Assembly (NCBI GenBank): GCA_023313575.1
Contig: JAJTTP010000032.1
Span: forward strand, 227,207 to 291,206
Source: Eutypella sp. D-1
Lineage: Eukaryota > Ascomycota > Sordariomycetes > Xylariales > Diatrypaceae
Direction of reading: 5' to 3'
DNA length: 64,000 nt
The notes beneath the pieces were generated by a model. That model was not told where the DNA came from. It saw nothing but the letters and a program-made list of their open reading frames with translations, and ran no database searches. The position numbers were made by a program, and so were the translations under genes. This document shows positions 34,315 through 46,619 of the stretch, one piece after another; positions within the stretch are counted from its first letter, which is position 1, and each line of letters begins with the position of its first letter.

Positions 34315-37300
34315 CAAGCCTATTTAAGCGTAATGTAAAAATTCTGGACGAAAAATACGTTAAATAATGCCGTTAAACCTATTATAACCAAGCAATCTAT
34401 AAAAAGGCACGTTATTCCTAAACCATTCAGGAATAATTATTTACACATTTTAAAATATGTAAATTTTTTAATAATTAGGATTAAAAGTTAATAAACTTTA
34501 TGCATTACTTTTTAACGTTTTTCGCATCCGAATGCAACCGATAGGCGTTGTCACCAAGGTGACCCAGGTCAGCCCAAGGGACCCACCCATCTGGGAAATA
34601 TCCCCAGAAGGACTGGCCATACGTAAGTCTAAAGGAATTCATCGACCTCTACCTATATAAATACTATCGCTTGCTTTGACATTGCTTGAATTTCCTTGGA
34701 TTACGATGGCCTATATTGCTATTTATTGTATTACTACGTAATGATTTGAAGTCCCTGGCAGGTCTTTGCAGTCCCAAGTACTGCTACGACCTCCTACGTA
34801 CTTCTCGATTCGAGGTTGGAGGCCCTGGGAGCCCTTTGCCGTAGGCCAGGACCCAGACCCTCGCAACAGGCGTTATACGGCAAAGCAAAACGGTAAGATG
34901 CGATCGGCGCGAATAAACGATTTATTTAATTAAATGAAAGTCCGTATCCTTAATAAAATAAAGAAAAGTAGATAAAAGGGGAAAATCGGATATAGGCGAT
35001 CACGTGAGCCGTATCTCCGGGGATCGGCAGGGTATATATAGGCCCAGGGCACCCCCGTTCTGTAACTAGAAGATCGCCTTCTCTCTTTTTATGCCAATCT
35101 ACGTTTTTCCCACATACTATCTTCGATTTATAGACGTGAGATTATACCCTTTATACTTAAGTATATAAAAAGGGGCACCACCAAAAAAGGGTGGTCGCTA
35201 AGGGATTTCCAAAAGCTTGGCGATCTATCGCCACGTGACGTTGTCATTTGGAGGGCTTAGTATTACCGGGAATGAGTGGCTTGTAACAATCAAATTATCA
35301 ATGCTTGGATATATTTCAAGGTGTGTGAAGAATAGAATCAATCGTTGGAACTGTCTATCTAGCTAGATCTGGGCGGCTTGATCTAAACGGTCGATAGGGG
35401 TCCGTTGAAAGGGTGGCATGGCCCGTAATTACTGAGCAGCTGCCGGTGGTTAGAAGTTCCCACAAGCCAGGTTAGATATCGAGCCGGCTGGGCAGCTTGG
35501 GGAAGGGCCGAATACATGCAGAGTGGTATGTCATAATAAGATGGAAAAGGCCAAGGAACTGTGGTGTTCTGGGGAAGAGCTAGTCTTGTTCTGGGGAGAG
35601 GCTTTACTACAACCTTGAAGTAAAATCTGAAGATTTGCACCGTAGCATCCCCGCTAACCTCTTAGGGACCAGCATACTCCATACTCCCTCCACCTAAGTT
35701 TCTTGGGTACCGCTGAGGACTACCACAGGCAAGCACAGCAGGGAACTGAGCGAGAAAGCACCGTTTTCCGGGTCCATGAGCTGAAATGTAACCTTATCTT
35801 ATCGCGGTACGTGCCAATGGTCAGGCCTAGAATATTTTGATTTAGATCGACAATATCTCTCGATTTCTCGGGTGCAAGGGATAACGCAGTCAATCAGCGT
35901 TCCTTATAGGGGAGGTGGTACATAGATGGATCATGCATTCAACGGCATTAACCAATTAACCAATGAAATTGGCCTGAGCTTGCACAAGCATCGAACATGA
36001 GAAGGACAGGCAGCAAGGCAGTACTCTAGGCGATGAATTAATTTTTTTTCTTATATATATCTGCCAAGTTATAGGGCTAGAGAATCTTTTTACCACTAAC
36101 GACTCCCCGTGCGGATACGAACCTGCTTTGTCGTGTAACAACTACCGGAGCTCGGGAATCCCCGCCACTGCCCGCACTTGCAGGTCATATGAGGCCCGGC
36201 CTTGTATCCGCCAAGTTACGTACAATAATTATGTAGGTACTTACCTACATATGTAGGTATATGTAGTAGAGTGCGCACTGGGACTGGTTTTTATTTTACG
36301 CGTCGATGTAATTACCTTTTACTTCCTATGTGGTCATGTAGGTACCCCAGTTTGACCCTTGTACCGGACGCGTTTAGGGAGGTGCTAAACTTATTTAGGA
36401 AGCCCGGTAAGGGGCCGGATATCTACCTAGGTAGGTATCTTGACGTCAGCGTCCTCCGGTTTCTCCCTTTGTCCAGCATCCTTTTTTTCTCTTGTCAATG
36501 CTATTCCAAGCACATATCTTTTCAGAACAGAAATATCTATACTTGGGTTTCTTCTTCCACCCCCTTTATACGCATCGTACGTTTCGTTCTTGTTTACCCA
36601 TCCGAATCCGTACATAGCTGAGTGCAAGGTAGCATTAAGCTTTCAGGCTTGACTTGTTCGGGGATTTCAGTTGTACACTTGTAGTAGGTGGAGTTAACCG
36701 TTAAGTGGGTATGCGGAGAAGAGGATCCATGGCATTGGGGACTGTGCAGTAAGTACCACAGTGTATAAGTATTTAGTCTCACCTTACCTTATACAAGTTA
36801 GGTACTTAACTGGGAGGGTCGGATTTTCAAGGACATTTGCTAGGATCACCTATAACAACGTGGACGGCATTGGAAATCAAGAAGTAGACAATATTAATAA
36901 TATTCTGTTTATCTGAGAAGAAAGTCTTGTTCGCTGGTTTCACCAATTTGTTGTCCGGAAGCCTCGCTGATTCACCGAGTAATCTTACCTCTCTCTCCCT
37001 CCCTGTCAAGCCTGGTTAACCATGGCAAAAAACAATGCGTCACAGTGATGCCAAGCTTACTTGGCTTACAAGCCTCCCTGCCAGTGCAGGAAGCGGCGCG
37101 CATACAAATAAAATTATCGACCGAGTCTTGGAGAAATGCGGAGATTCTGTATGGCGGGGAACCTGGCAGGCTGGCGGCCCTGGCTGACCTGTATGGGTAT
37201 GTAGCATGGCACCCGCCGTTATTAGTGCTGGCCGTGCGAGGGTTCGTCCACCCGGGAGACCCGGCCCCGGCCCTGTCGATCAGCAGACACTGAAGCGAAG

Positions 37301-37568
37301 TTCTGCCGGCCCAGGTCAACTAACAAGTACGAAGGTCAATAAAAGGAACCAATAAGTTGACGTCGTCAGCCAGACTAGTTTCTCGCTGCCCTCTTGTTTT
37401 CTGTCTCAGTTCGCGTCGTGTTCCCGAACGGTCTTCCCTTTCCCACAACCGCCACACCGCAGCTTCTTCCCCTTCAAGAACGCTCGAGAGCTCATGTTTG
37501 TGGTTGTCGGCTCCGAATAGACACGCCTGGCTGTCACCTTTATTCGGATCATATCATAGCTATACACG
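34315..37568. other. Non-coding region with possible degenerate LTR
   Basis: No gene supported. 34320-34520 is AT-rich. 34540-35200 contains features seen in retrotransposon LTRs: a TATA run GGTATATATAGGCCC at about 35030, then a pyrimidine-rich stretch and a short termination-like tail. No second copy was found in the window, so a solo LTR is only a suggestion. 36230-36440 has several CTACCTAGGTAGG palindromes. The last 200 nt before 37569 are pyrimidine-rich and are likely promoter and leader of the GH3 gene. Confidence 0.4.
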
Positions 37569-40500
37569 ATGCGTGCTACTGTCTTGGCCACTCTTGGAGT
37601 GGCGGCATGTGGCTCTGCTGCCGGTATACAGCCGGTGTGGAGTAGACAGGTAAGCCTAGGAATGGTGTATTCCATATAAGACTCACAAGAATTGTGATTT
37701 CGGGTCCTCCAGACCCTTCTCCCCGTCTACGCATTCCCTATCAGCTCCCGGCCTTGTGCCGGCTAGGAGTAGCTGGGCGTCCTCAGCTACATGGTAGTGA
37801 TCCTGGGAGATTTCTATATAGTACTGGCCGTACATAAACCAATGAACCTAATGAGATTGAATAGGTCGAAAACCGCACAGACCTTGCGTTCTCTCCTCCG
37901 CATTACCCTTCACCATGGATGGACCCCACGGCTGTCGGGTGGGAACAGGCTTATGCCAAAGCGAAGGACTTCGTCTCGCAGCTCACGCTTGCTGAGAAGG
38001 TCAACCTGACAACCGGCGTAGGGTAAGCTTCTGTTATCTGAGAGGCCTTGCGGGCTCAGGGCTGACGTAGTTGGATAGCTGGCAGAGTGAGGCCTGTGTT
38101 GGTAATGTTGGATCAATTCCCCGACTGGGCTTGCGCGGTCTATGCCGTGAGTACCTCCCTATTCGAGGCCTGCCCAACCAATCTCGCTATATCAATCGCA
38201 TTGCGAGAGGGGTAGAGCTAGATCGGCTTTAGCCTTACACGGTGCTTGTACACTTGTAAGGCCATATGATTATCGATATTGACTTTATACCTCGCAGTGC
38301 AGGATTCGCCCTTAGGAATTCGGTTTGCGGACTATGCTTCGGCATTCAGTAGCGGACAGACCGTTGCCGCATCTTTCGATAGGAATTTGCTGTACCAACG
38401 GGGTCTGGCGTTGGGTGCTGAGCATAAGGGCAAGGGTGTCAACGTAAGCTATAACCATGAAAATTCCCTGGCTCCTTCATACATATGCAAGATCTTCAAG
38501 CTTCGGGATGTTTCAGCTATCTCCATTCTGCGTGCCGTCTTTGGGTCTTGGTTTGATGCATACAGTACATTATGACTGACGCAAGATGCTATAGGTAATT
38601 CTCGGTCCTGTTGCGGGACCCATCGGTCGCATGCCTGCAGGTGGCCGCAACTGGGAAGGCTTCTCCCCTGACCCTTATCTGACTGGTGTCGCTATGGCCG
38701 AGACGATCAAGGGCATTCAGGACTCCGGCGTCATTGCTTGCGCGAAGCACTACATTGCTAACGAGCAAGGTGAGCGCGCATATGCTTGCTTCCGGGACCA
38801 TGCGCTAATCCAGAACTCCCAGAGCATTTCCGCCAAGTCCCCGAAGCGATTGGCTACGGATACAACATCACGGCGACCCTTTCTTCTAACATTGACGACA
38901 AGACCATGCACGAGCTCTACCTTTGGCCGTTCGTGGATTCTGTCAGGGCAGGCGTCGGCTCCGTGATGTGCTCTTACCAGCAGATTAACAACTCCTACGG
39001 ATGCCAGAACTCGAAGACAATCAACGGCTTACTGAAGGGTGAGCTGGGATTTCAAGGATTCGTCATGAGCGACTGGCAGGCACAGCACAGTGGTGTTAGC
39101 AGGTAATGCCCCTCACTCTCTAGCCCAATCCCGAAGGCATACTATACTGTGCATATCGATGCTAATTCAATCATGTGATGCAGCGCGCTAGCTGGCCTCG
39201 ATATGTCTATGCCGGGAGACACTGTCTTCAACACCGGTCTCAGCTACTGGGGTACTAACTTGACAATCGCTGTACTGAACGGTACCGTACCACAGTATCG
39301 CGTCGACGACATGGCCATGAGGATCATGGCTGCATTCTTCAAAGTCGGGCTGACCATAGACCAGCCTGACGTCAATATGAATTCGTGGAGTAAGGATACT
39401 TACGGATACCAACATTTCTGGGCGAAGGACGGCTGGAGCCAGATCAACCACCACGTCGACGTGCAGCAGGAGCACGGGAGACTCATCCGGGATGCGGCGG
39501 CTAAGTCGACCGTTCTCTTGAAGAACAACGGTGCCCTTCCTCTGAAGAAACCCAAGTTCTTAGCCGTCGTCGGCGAAGATGCAGGCCCGAACCGGCTCGG
39601 CCCGAACGGGTGCCCCGACCGTGGTTGCAACGAGGGAACCCTAGCTATGAGCTGGGGTTCAGGAACTGGCGAATTCCCCTATCTCGTCACGCCCCTTGAC
39701 GCGCTCACTTGGCAAGCCGTTCAGGATCACACCCGTATTGAGGCCGTTCTTGATAACTACGCCGCGACGCAGGTAGAAGGCCTCGTTTCCCAACAGGACG
39801 CCACGGCTCTCGTGTTCGTCAATGCGAACTCTGGAGAAGGTTATATCAACGTCGACGACAATGAAGGCGACCGAAAGAACCTGACACTCTGGGGCAGTGG
39901 TGACGAGCTTATCAAGAACGTCTCGTCGCTGTGCAACAACACCATCGTCGTCATTCACAGTGTTGGACCCACACTTCTGACCGATTGGTACGACTCTCCG
40001 AACGTCACCGCGATCATCTGGGCCGGAGAGCCAGGCCAGGAGAGTGGCAACTCCATTGTGGACGTTCTGTATGGTCAGTAATTTCTCCTTCATAGTAGCT
40101 GGTACAGCCAATTATCTCCCCGCGGACACTAACCCGAAGTATAGGACGCGTCAACCCAGCCGGCCGCACGCCGTTCTCCTGGGCCAAGAAGCGCGAGGAC
40201 TATGGAGCAGACGTGCTATACAAGCCGAACAACGGCCACGGTGCGCCTCAGCAGGATTTCACGGAGGGAGTCCACATCGATTACCGGTACATAGACTCGC
40301 AGGGCATCGAACCCATCTACGAGTTCGGGTTCGGCTTGAGCTACACGACGTTCGAATATTCGGAACTGAACGTGCAGAAGCTGACGGCGGCGGTCGAGTA
40401 CGCGCCTACGACCGGCGAGACAGAGCCCGCTCCGACCTTCGGAAACTTCTCCACTGATTTCGCCGACTACTTGTTCCCCGACGCGGCCGACGGCTCGTCG

Positions 40501-40992
40501 CCCCGCCGCATCCGCCAGTACATCTACCCGTGGCTCAACGTGACGGATCCCAAGGCGGCCTCCGCGGATCCCGATTATGGCGGAAAGGCGGAGGACTTCC
40601 TGCCGCCGGATGCGGGGGCGTCGGACGCACAGCCCCGGCCTGTGGCGGGACCAGGCGCAGGCGAGCAGCCGGGCGGCAATGCGGGACTCTTCGAGCCGCT
40701 GTACAAGGTCACGGCGCTGGTGACGAACACGGGCGCGCTGCCCGGCGACGAGGTGCCGCAGCTGTACGTGTCGCTCGGCGGGCCCGGGGAGCCGCCCAAG
40801 GTGCTGCGCGGATTCGATCGCCTGCCGTTGATCGCCCCCGGTCAGTCTGTCGTCTTCAGCGCCACCCTCACCCGTCGCGACCTCAGCAACTGGGACACCG
40901 CCGCCCAGGACTGGGTGGTTTCCGAACACCCCAAGACAATCTATGTCGGGCCCAGCAGCCGCAAGCTGCCACTGAGCGCGAAGTTGGAGTAA
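37569..40992 (+). CDS. Secreted beta-glucosidase, glycoside hydrolase family 3
   Basis: GH3 beta-glucosidases release glucose from cellobiose and cello-oligosaccharides. Exons read: 37569-37649, 37787-37793 (7 nt), 37881-38022, 38079-38146, 38298-38443, 38595-38769, 38823-39102, 39184-40073 and 40145-40992; all phases agree and give 878 residues. Alternatively exon 1 ends at 37623 and splices straight to 37881 (867 residues), putting [13 protein letters not shown] directly after the signal peptide ([18 protein letters not shown]). Motifs in order: [73 protein letters not shown], the nucleophile Asp in [10 protein letters not shown], the acid/base Glu in [25 protein letters not shown], and a C-terminal fibronectin-III-like domain ([25 protein letters not shown]). 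Length and order fit secreted cellulolytic enzymes of Sordariomycetes. Only the N-terminal splice is in doubt. Confidence 0.95.
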
Positions 40993-43921
40993 GGGGGGGA
41001 AAGCGTGAGTGGGCTAGCGCTGCGTGGCGTGGAATCGGCTTCTGCTGAGGGTTTAATTCTCTACTTAATGAATAACTGATACTATAATATCGTACGAGAA
41101 GCAAAATTTCTGGCTAATAGCGCGGGGAGATCACACAAGCGTAATTCTTGTAAGATATCATCAAACTTACATTCCATAGTCATGATGACGAATGAGACGA
41201 ACCCGTTAATGCCCCGGAGACCGTGGACTGGCTTGCTTGATCACCGTGACAGGAAACGCTAGTTAGCGTCAGCCCAAGGGGGGTTTCATCACTTGTTGCT
41301 ATGACTCGTGCGCCGTCACACTTCTTTTTCCCCGGGCCACAATACACAGAATTTGCCAAGAAATCCGCTTTGCCACCGCAAAAAAATGTCACGCCAGTCA
41401 ATCGCACAGAACGGGGTTCATTTGACTCGTCTAGGCCCCCGCGCATCTATGTACCGTAGTTTATTACACAACCACGTGTGTCTGATGCGTGCTCACAACC
41501 CGATTTCCCAACACCCGTCCGTCGTAAAGTTCGCCCGGCCGCCCCCCGCCTTAGTTGCGCCCGGCCCCTCTTGGTACCTGTCATAGGAACAGTCAATGCG
41601 CAAATGACGGCGGGCGCCCTTATCGGCCACGAGGCGTGCGCGACCGCACCGACTCGGTGCTGGCGCGGCGAATTAGGTAGAAAGTAGAGTGGCTTTCCCA
41701 AGTGTCGCTCCCGATCACTCCAGAAAGCCGAACGAGGCCATCAAGCGTCCATCTGCTAAATCGCACTTATGAGAGGGGTTACAGAGATCGTGCGACCATG
41801 TTCAAAGCAAACAAACATCGCAACCTTAATTACGCCTCAATTGCGTCGCAAGCGGACTGACTCCCTGGTTCGTATGCCCATTCTAAACTATGATTCAGGA
41901 CATGCAAGCGAGCGAATGAATAGAAGGGGTCCAAGCGGGTGGCTGGCCCCTTCGCCGAAGAAAGTGTCACAACATGTCGCTTAAGACGAGCAGGAATGAG
42001 GTGAGGGGAGGGGGCCTTACGGAGAGTAGACCGACGGGACAGGGTACCTAACCGTGCCGCCTCGCCTCCGGCGTCGCATCGGCCGACTGGGGGGTCGCCA
42101 CGTTTTGGGGATACCCAACGGTCCTGTCCTGCCCTACTCCATTAGCGAGCCGTGCTATAGTTAGTTAGTTAGGGCTATGACAAATTGTGGGTTTTGTCTC
42201 CAAAGCCCAAGCGCGGAGGATAATTCAATCAAAAGTTTATCTACGTGTAATACGGAACGGAACTATCGAGCCTGCCTACAGTCCTACTTACAATATTAAT
42301 ATACATAGCGACGCGAAATGGCGGAGAGCACAACGTAAGACGAAACGCCGCCACTGCTTACGTGCAGTATATAAATGGTCACGGTCATCCTACAATCAAA
42401 TTATATGCGGTGATAGCAGTGATTCAATGGCCATCTTAGTAAGAAAGGCTTCGCTCGCCAGTTTATGCGGCCAGGCCAAGCAGCCCAACATACTGGAATG
42501 ACTAGAGCTAGAATGCCTAGATACAGCAAGTGCCATGCCTGCATGCTTTCGGTCCACTTTATGTACGTATAGAACCTAGTCAGGGTCCGGTATAACTATC
42601 CGGTATAGTTTACCGTGGCAAAGGACCAGGCTAAAGAGATTCCAGGGACGAACCTAGATAGTATCCGACGTCGGCTATACTATAGACTAGTATTCACTAC
42701 TCTGCTTTGACGTGCACCATTTTGGGCAATTTTATGCGTTCGGCGCATGAAAGAAAGAAAGCCCAGGTTATGTTGAGGGGTTGTGATGGTCTACAATAGC
42801 GGCCACGTTCGGTTTGTGCCGAAAGCCAGGAATACCAGACCAGCTATAGGGATCTTTGGAATACAAAAATACTTACACTAGAGTCTACCTAGGTACCTAG
42901 CTAAACGAACGAAGGCTAAACCCCAACTCCAGCATAGATGCATAATCATTATGTCACTCCCGTCGATTCAAATCCACAGCTCCCATTCATAGCCGCGTAA
43001 TTTATATTTCACGATTTTTTATTTAATGACATTTTTTTATTTAAGGCTCAATCTCGAAGGCATGACATGACAAGCATCCATGATAAGGCAGATCGTGGGT
43101 AGATCTGGGGTTCCACACAGCCGGGTCTAGATTGCCCCCTACCACGCGATTAGCGGCATCGCGCTACAGGTCTTGGGTACGCCAAAATTACTAAAATTCT
43201 ACGTAACTGATTCAGATATAGTATCGGCGTAAGGGGCAAGTAACATCCATTGTGCAATTCTCTCTTTTAGTTTTCTCCATTAGTTTAGGAAGGAGGCGCT
43301 GTTTTCTTTGGGCAATTTCTGACTACATCGCAGCCCTCCCCCCTCCCCCTCCCCGTATCATGTCTGCACCTGACAAGCTGACAAGAAGGACCCCTGATGG
43401 TTCCTGTCAGGAGCTGCAAGCGCAGGTTAAGTGCCCCCCTTAGCCTCCTTCCTCCTCCGATCCTGGGGTTTTACCGAGGCAGGACGGGGCCGACGAGCTG
43501 TGATGTTAGATGATTACTAGTACCAATACATATCATTGCCCGCAGATACTTTCCCTACCGTGGTCTAGTACAAAACCGGCGCTACGGCTAAGATGTCTGA
43601 CGGGCAGGATCAGCAGCGGAGTGAAGTGGGACGAAGGCGGCAAGCCCTTCATGGCACCCCAAGTCTTTCTCCATAACATCGGAGCCCCGTAAATCTATTT
43701 CCCCAGACCTACAGATCCTATATACCTAGCCTTCCCTACCAGAAACCTCCCCCCCTTGCTCTCTTGTTGTTTTTAATAATTCTTCAATTATATACACTGC
43801 CCTGACACACATCAGTAATACGTGCCCTCGAAACATGTCGGTGCATGAGCCTATAATGCAAGATAATATGTATGATCCTTCCTAAGTCGTGTGGGTGTAC
43901 CGTCCCTACCATAACTCCGCG
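40993..43921. other. Intergenic region
   Basis: No gene supported in about 2.9 kb. Short frames such as 41180-41446 (minus, four Cys, no signal peptide) and 42187-42501 (plus) could be exons or decayed coding DNA, but neither has splice or domain support. CTACCTAGGTACCTAG palindromes lie near 42885-42900. An AT-rich stretch lies at 43000-43045. Confidence 0.5.
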
Positions 43922-44986
43922 ATGGAGACCGCTTCTGAGGCCCAAGTGGCCGCATATGTCTGCGTCGCATTGTCTTTGTTTATGCTTCTCGGGCGTATCG
44001 TCATATGCCGGTGGCACCACAGGCCGATCGACCTCAGCTTCTTTCTCGTCATCCTCTCGATAGCAGTGCTCGTCGCAAGGACTATCACCAACCACGTCTC
44101 GCTTACACATGGAACCGCGAATGATGCGACACTACAAGGGGATTCGGTCTATTTTGATCCAGGAAACGAAAAGCAGATTAAGATCGGCTCCATCGCATCA
44201 CTCCTGTCCAGAGTCTTCTTGACGCTCGCGCTCTGGTTCCAAATCGCCATTTTGCTAGACTTCTATTCGCACATTACCTCGGGTATTCGATACATCGCGA
44301 TTACTATCAAGGTCGCCTGGATCACGTGGATTGCAAGTCTTGTGGCAATAGTACTTGCCACGTTCCTCGAGTGTCACCCGTTCAGTCTGTACTGGCAAGT
44401 CAGACCTGACCCTGGACAGTGCGTTAAGGCATACGTGCAACTCCTGTTACAGGGCATCAGCAACGTCATCCTGGACCTGATGCTTCTCTTCATTGCTTAT
44501 CCCTTGGTGACCCTGAAGAAACGATCCTGGACTCAACGCATCAGCTTATACACGTTATTCGCGCTCGGCACATTTTGCATCATCATCACGATCGTTCGCC
44601 TGGCGCTCGTATTTCAGCAAGGGTCTTCCCAAACATCCAGGAGCCTTTGGGCATCGGTTCAGGTCACGGTTTCGATCTTCGTGGCCAATGCGCCAACCGT
44701 CTACGGGTCCATACGGACCGCCCGGAGGAAGGGATCGCACTCCATTCCACTTACGCAATCGGATCGCGGCTCTCGGCCAAGCAGGCCGCAGGAAGAGTCT
44801 TGGATCAAGATGGGAGGAGACGAGGAGATGAATGACTTACCGCCGCTACAGGCTCCAGCCCCGAGCGTCCTAGCCCAGGACGGAAAATTTGGCATGGTGG
44901 CGCATAATCCGACGCGCCCCTTATCATCTAGAGACTACCATCGTACCCAATCTGAGCTGTCGCACTGGGCCTCTAACGTTCGCTAA
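43922..44986 (+). CDS. Pth11-like seven-transmembrane protein (fungal rhodopsin-like domain)
   Basis: A single exon encodes 354 residues from the first ATG (METASEAQVAAY). Seven hydrophobic segments follow with the spacing of the large fungal Pth11-related family: VCVALSLFMLLGRIVI, SFFLVILSIAVLVA, IASLLSRVFLTLALWFQIAI, WITWIASLVAIVLAT, a loop with Cys in CHPFSLYW and QCVKAY, then NVILDLMLLFIAYPLV, LYTLFALGTFCIIITIVRLA and ASVQVTVSIFVANAPTVYGS. The landmarks LECHPF...W and NAPTVYG are typical. No Cys-rich CFEM domain precedes the helices. The tail of about 80 residues is Ser/Pro-rich and cytosolic. In Magnaporthe the founder Pth11 senses surface cues for infection; the ligand here is unknown. 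Absence of introns is a little unusual for the family. Confidence 0.85.
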   Translation: METASEAQVAAYVCVALSLFMLLGRIVICRWHHRPIDLSFFLVILSIAVLVARTITNHVSLTHGTANDATLQGDSVYFDPGNEKQIKIGSIASLLSRVFLTLALWFQIAILLDFYSHITSGIRYIAITIKVAWITWIASLVAIVLATFLECHPFSLYWQVRPDPGQCVKAYVQLLLQGISNVILDLMLLFIAYPLVTLKKRSWTQRISLYTLFALGTFCIIITIVRLALVFQQGSSQTSRSLWASVQVTVSIFVANAPTVYGSIRTARRKGSHSIPLTQSDRGSRPSRPQEESWIKMGGDEEMNDLPPLQAPAPSVLAQDGKFGMVAHNPTRPLSSRDYHRTQSELSHWASNVR

Positions 44987-46619
44987 AAGCCATTGGAGAT
45001 CTTGAACTTGGCTCTGGACCCTATCGCCGTCTCGGACATAGCAAAACCCACTTCTGCACCACTTCACCACCCCAAGAAATAATGGCAACAGCCAGTTCTT
45101 ATAGAAGGCTTCGGAAAGGACTTCAGGCGCTACACGCATAGAAACGCACTGCTGGCCGGACCATACATAATCAATGCCAAACCGGTGTTGTTATAGTAGA
45201 GACGTGGGGGAAATAAGAAGCGGAACGCGAGTTAGATCGTTTCCTGCATATGCCTAACGTCAAGATCACATTGCTTTAGTCAAGCGAGGGGGGCACCCGG
45301 CGATGAACAGAGTGTTACATAATCCGATAATGAAATAATTGTTATGACCCCTTATATTGATTGTTATGCAGTAAGGTCTATTTGTCAGTACTTCGATTAC
45401 GCATACATCATCCAGTAGGACCCACTCAGCAAGGAAGAACGGGGACGGGGTTCAGGAGAACCTGGCCTACTCGGAACAGGATATACGCCTATTTTCCTCT
45501 GACCTTTCACGATGATATTTCTAGACCGCAGCTCATGTTGAATGTCATAGTCCACTCCTCTAGAATACTCCTCTTAGAAACTTCTGTGGAAAATACGACT
45601 TGAAGTGCTTGGTTAATAACAATATGCTGTTGAATTCAACACTGGATCGAGGCCCACAAAGTGTTGTGGGGCACCGCGCCCCTATTTACCCCTGTCGAGA
45701 CGATGAAAATGCCGATAGGGGCAGCCCAGACTATATGAGCGTTGGACAACTCCCGAGGGCTCTTTGAAGAACCCCCACAGATCAATAGTCAAAAGGCCCA
45801 TGTGTTAGGACGTCCGGGTTGCCTTACTTAATAGCCGCCAGCTCCTGAGCTGACGAAAAAAATGGCTCATATCTGATCGCTAGTACCAAAGGGATTGTCT
45901 CTTCGGAAATCAGGCTTGCTCGCGCAAGAACATTGGAAATGTTAGTATTGTCGGAGTTTATTGGCAATACGGATCTTAAAGGGAATACTATCAAATCGTC
46001 TTTAGGTGCGTGCTAGGCTTTAGCTTTTGAATATATAGTTACATGACCACATCATGTTCCCCGTGACTGAATAACGTTCGCATCAATCAGAGATGCGAGT
46101 GGGCAGGTGGTGGAGGTTAGGGGTAGGGATAGTAGATGTTTACATAGTTAAATGTGTTCAGCCGCGCCTGTCTTACCCGTTATTTTATAGCACCTGTTGT
46201 TGTTAACCATGTAAACCAGATCTCGGATCTGTGGCGTCCCGGGCCGAAAGAACTAGTTCTTGGCTAGAGGCCGAGATATTTCAACTGGCGCGTCTACTAA
46301 GCCTCACTATCATACCTTAGACATTCGAAGAAATGATTTTTAGGGATACATACCTGCGTTATAGCCAATCAATTTGCATGGAGGCTTTTCGATGACGTGC
46401 AGCTTGTTGACAAAGTTCGATCTGGATCGCCCTGCCGGGGCTGGAATTGCAAATTATTGACGTTCTTACATTAGACGCGATGATCTGCGGGATACGCGAA
46501 TTAGAGACATTCCCATGTCTCCCCCTTTTTAATGTTTAGAACACGCCTCCTTCCTCCCTTTCCCCTCCTCGGTTCACTCCCTTACTCGTCCATCTGTTCG
46601 TCCCTATCTCGTTGTCATC
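44987..46619. other. Intergenic region
   Basis: No gene supported. The last 100 nt are C/T-rich (46520-46600), the likely promoter/leader of the next gene. Confidence 0.55.

Noticed and set aside
41180..41446. Minus-strand frame of 88 codons with four Cys, looking like part of a small secreted protein
   Set aside because: No signal peptide in the frame, no convincing upstream exon, and no recognisable family; not enough to call a gene.
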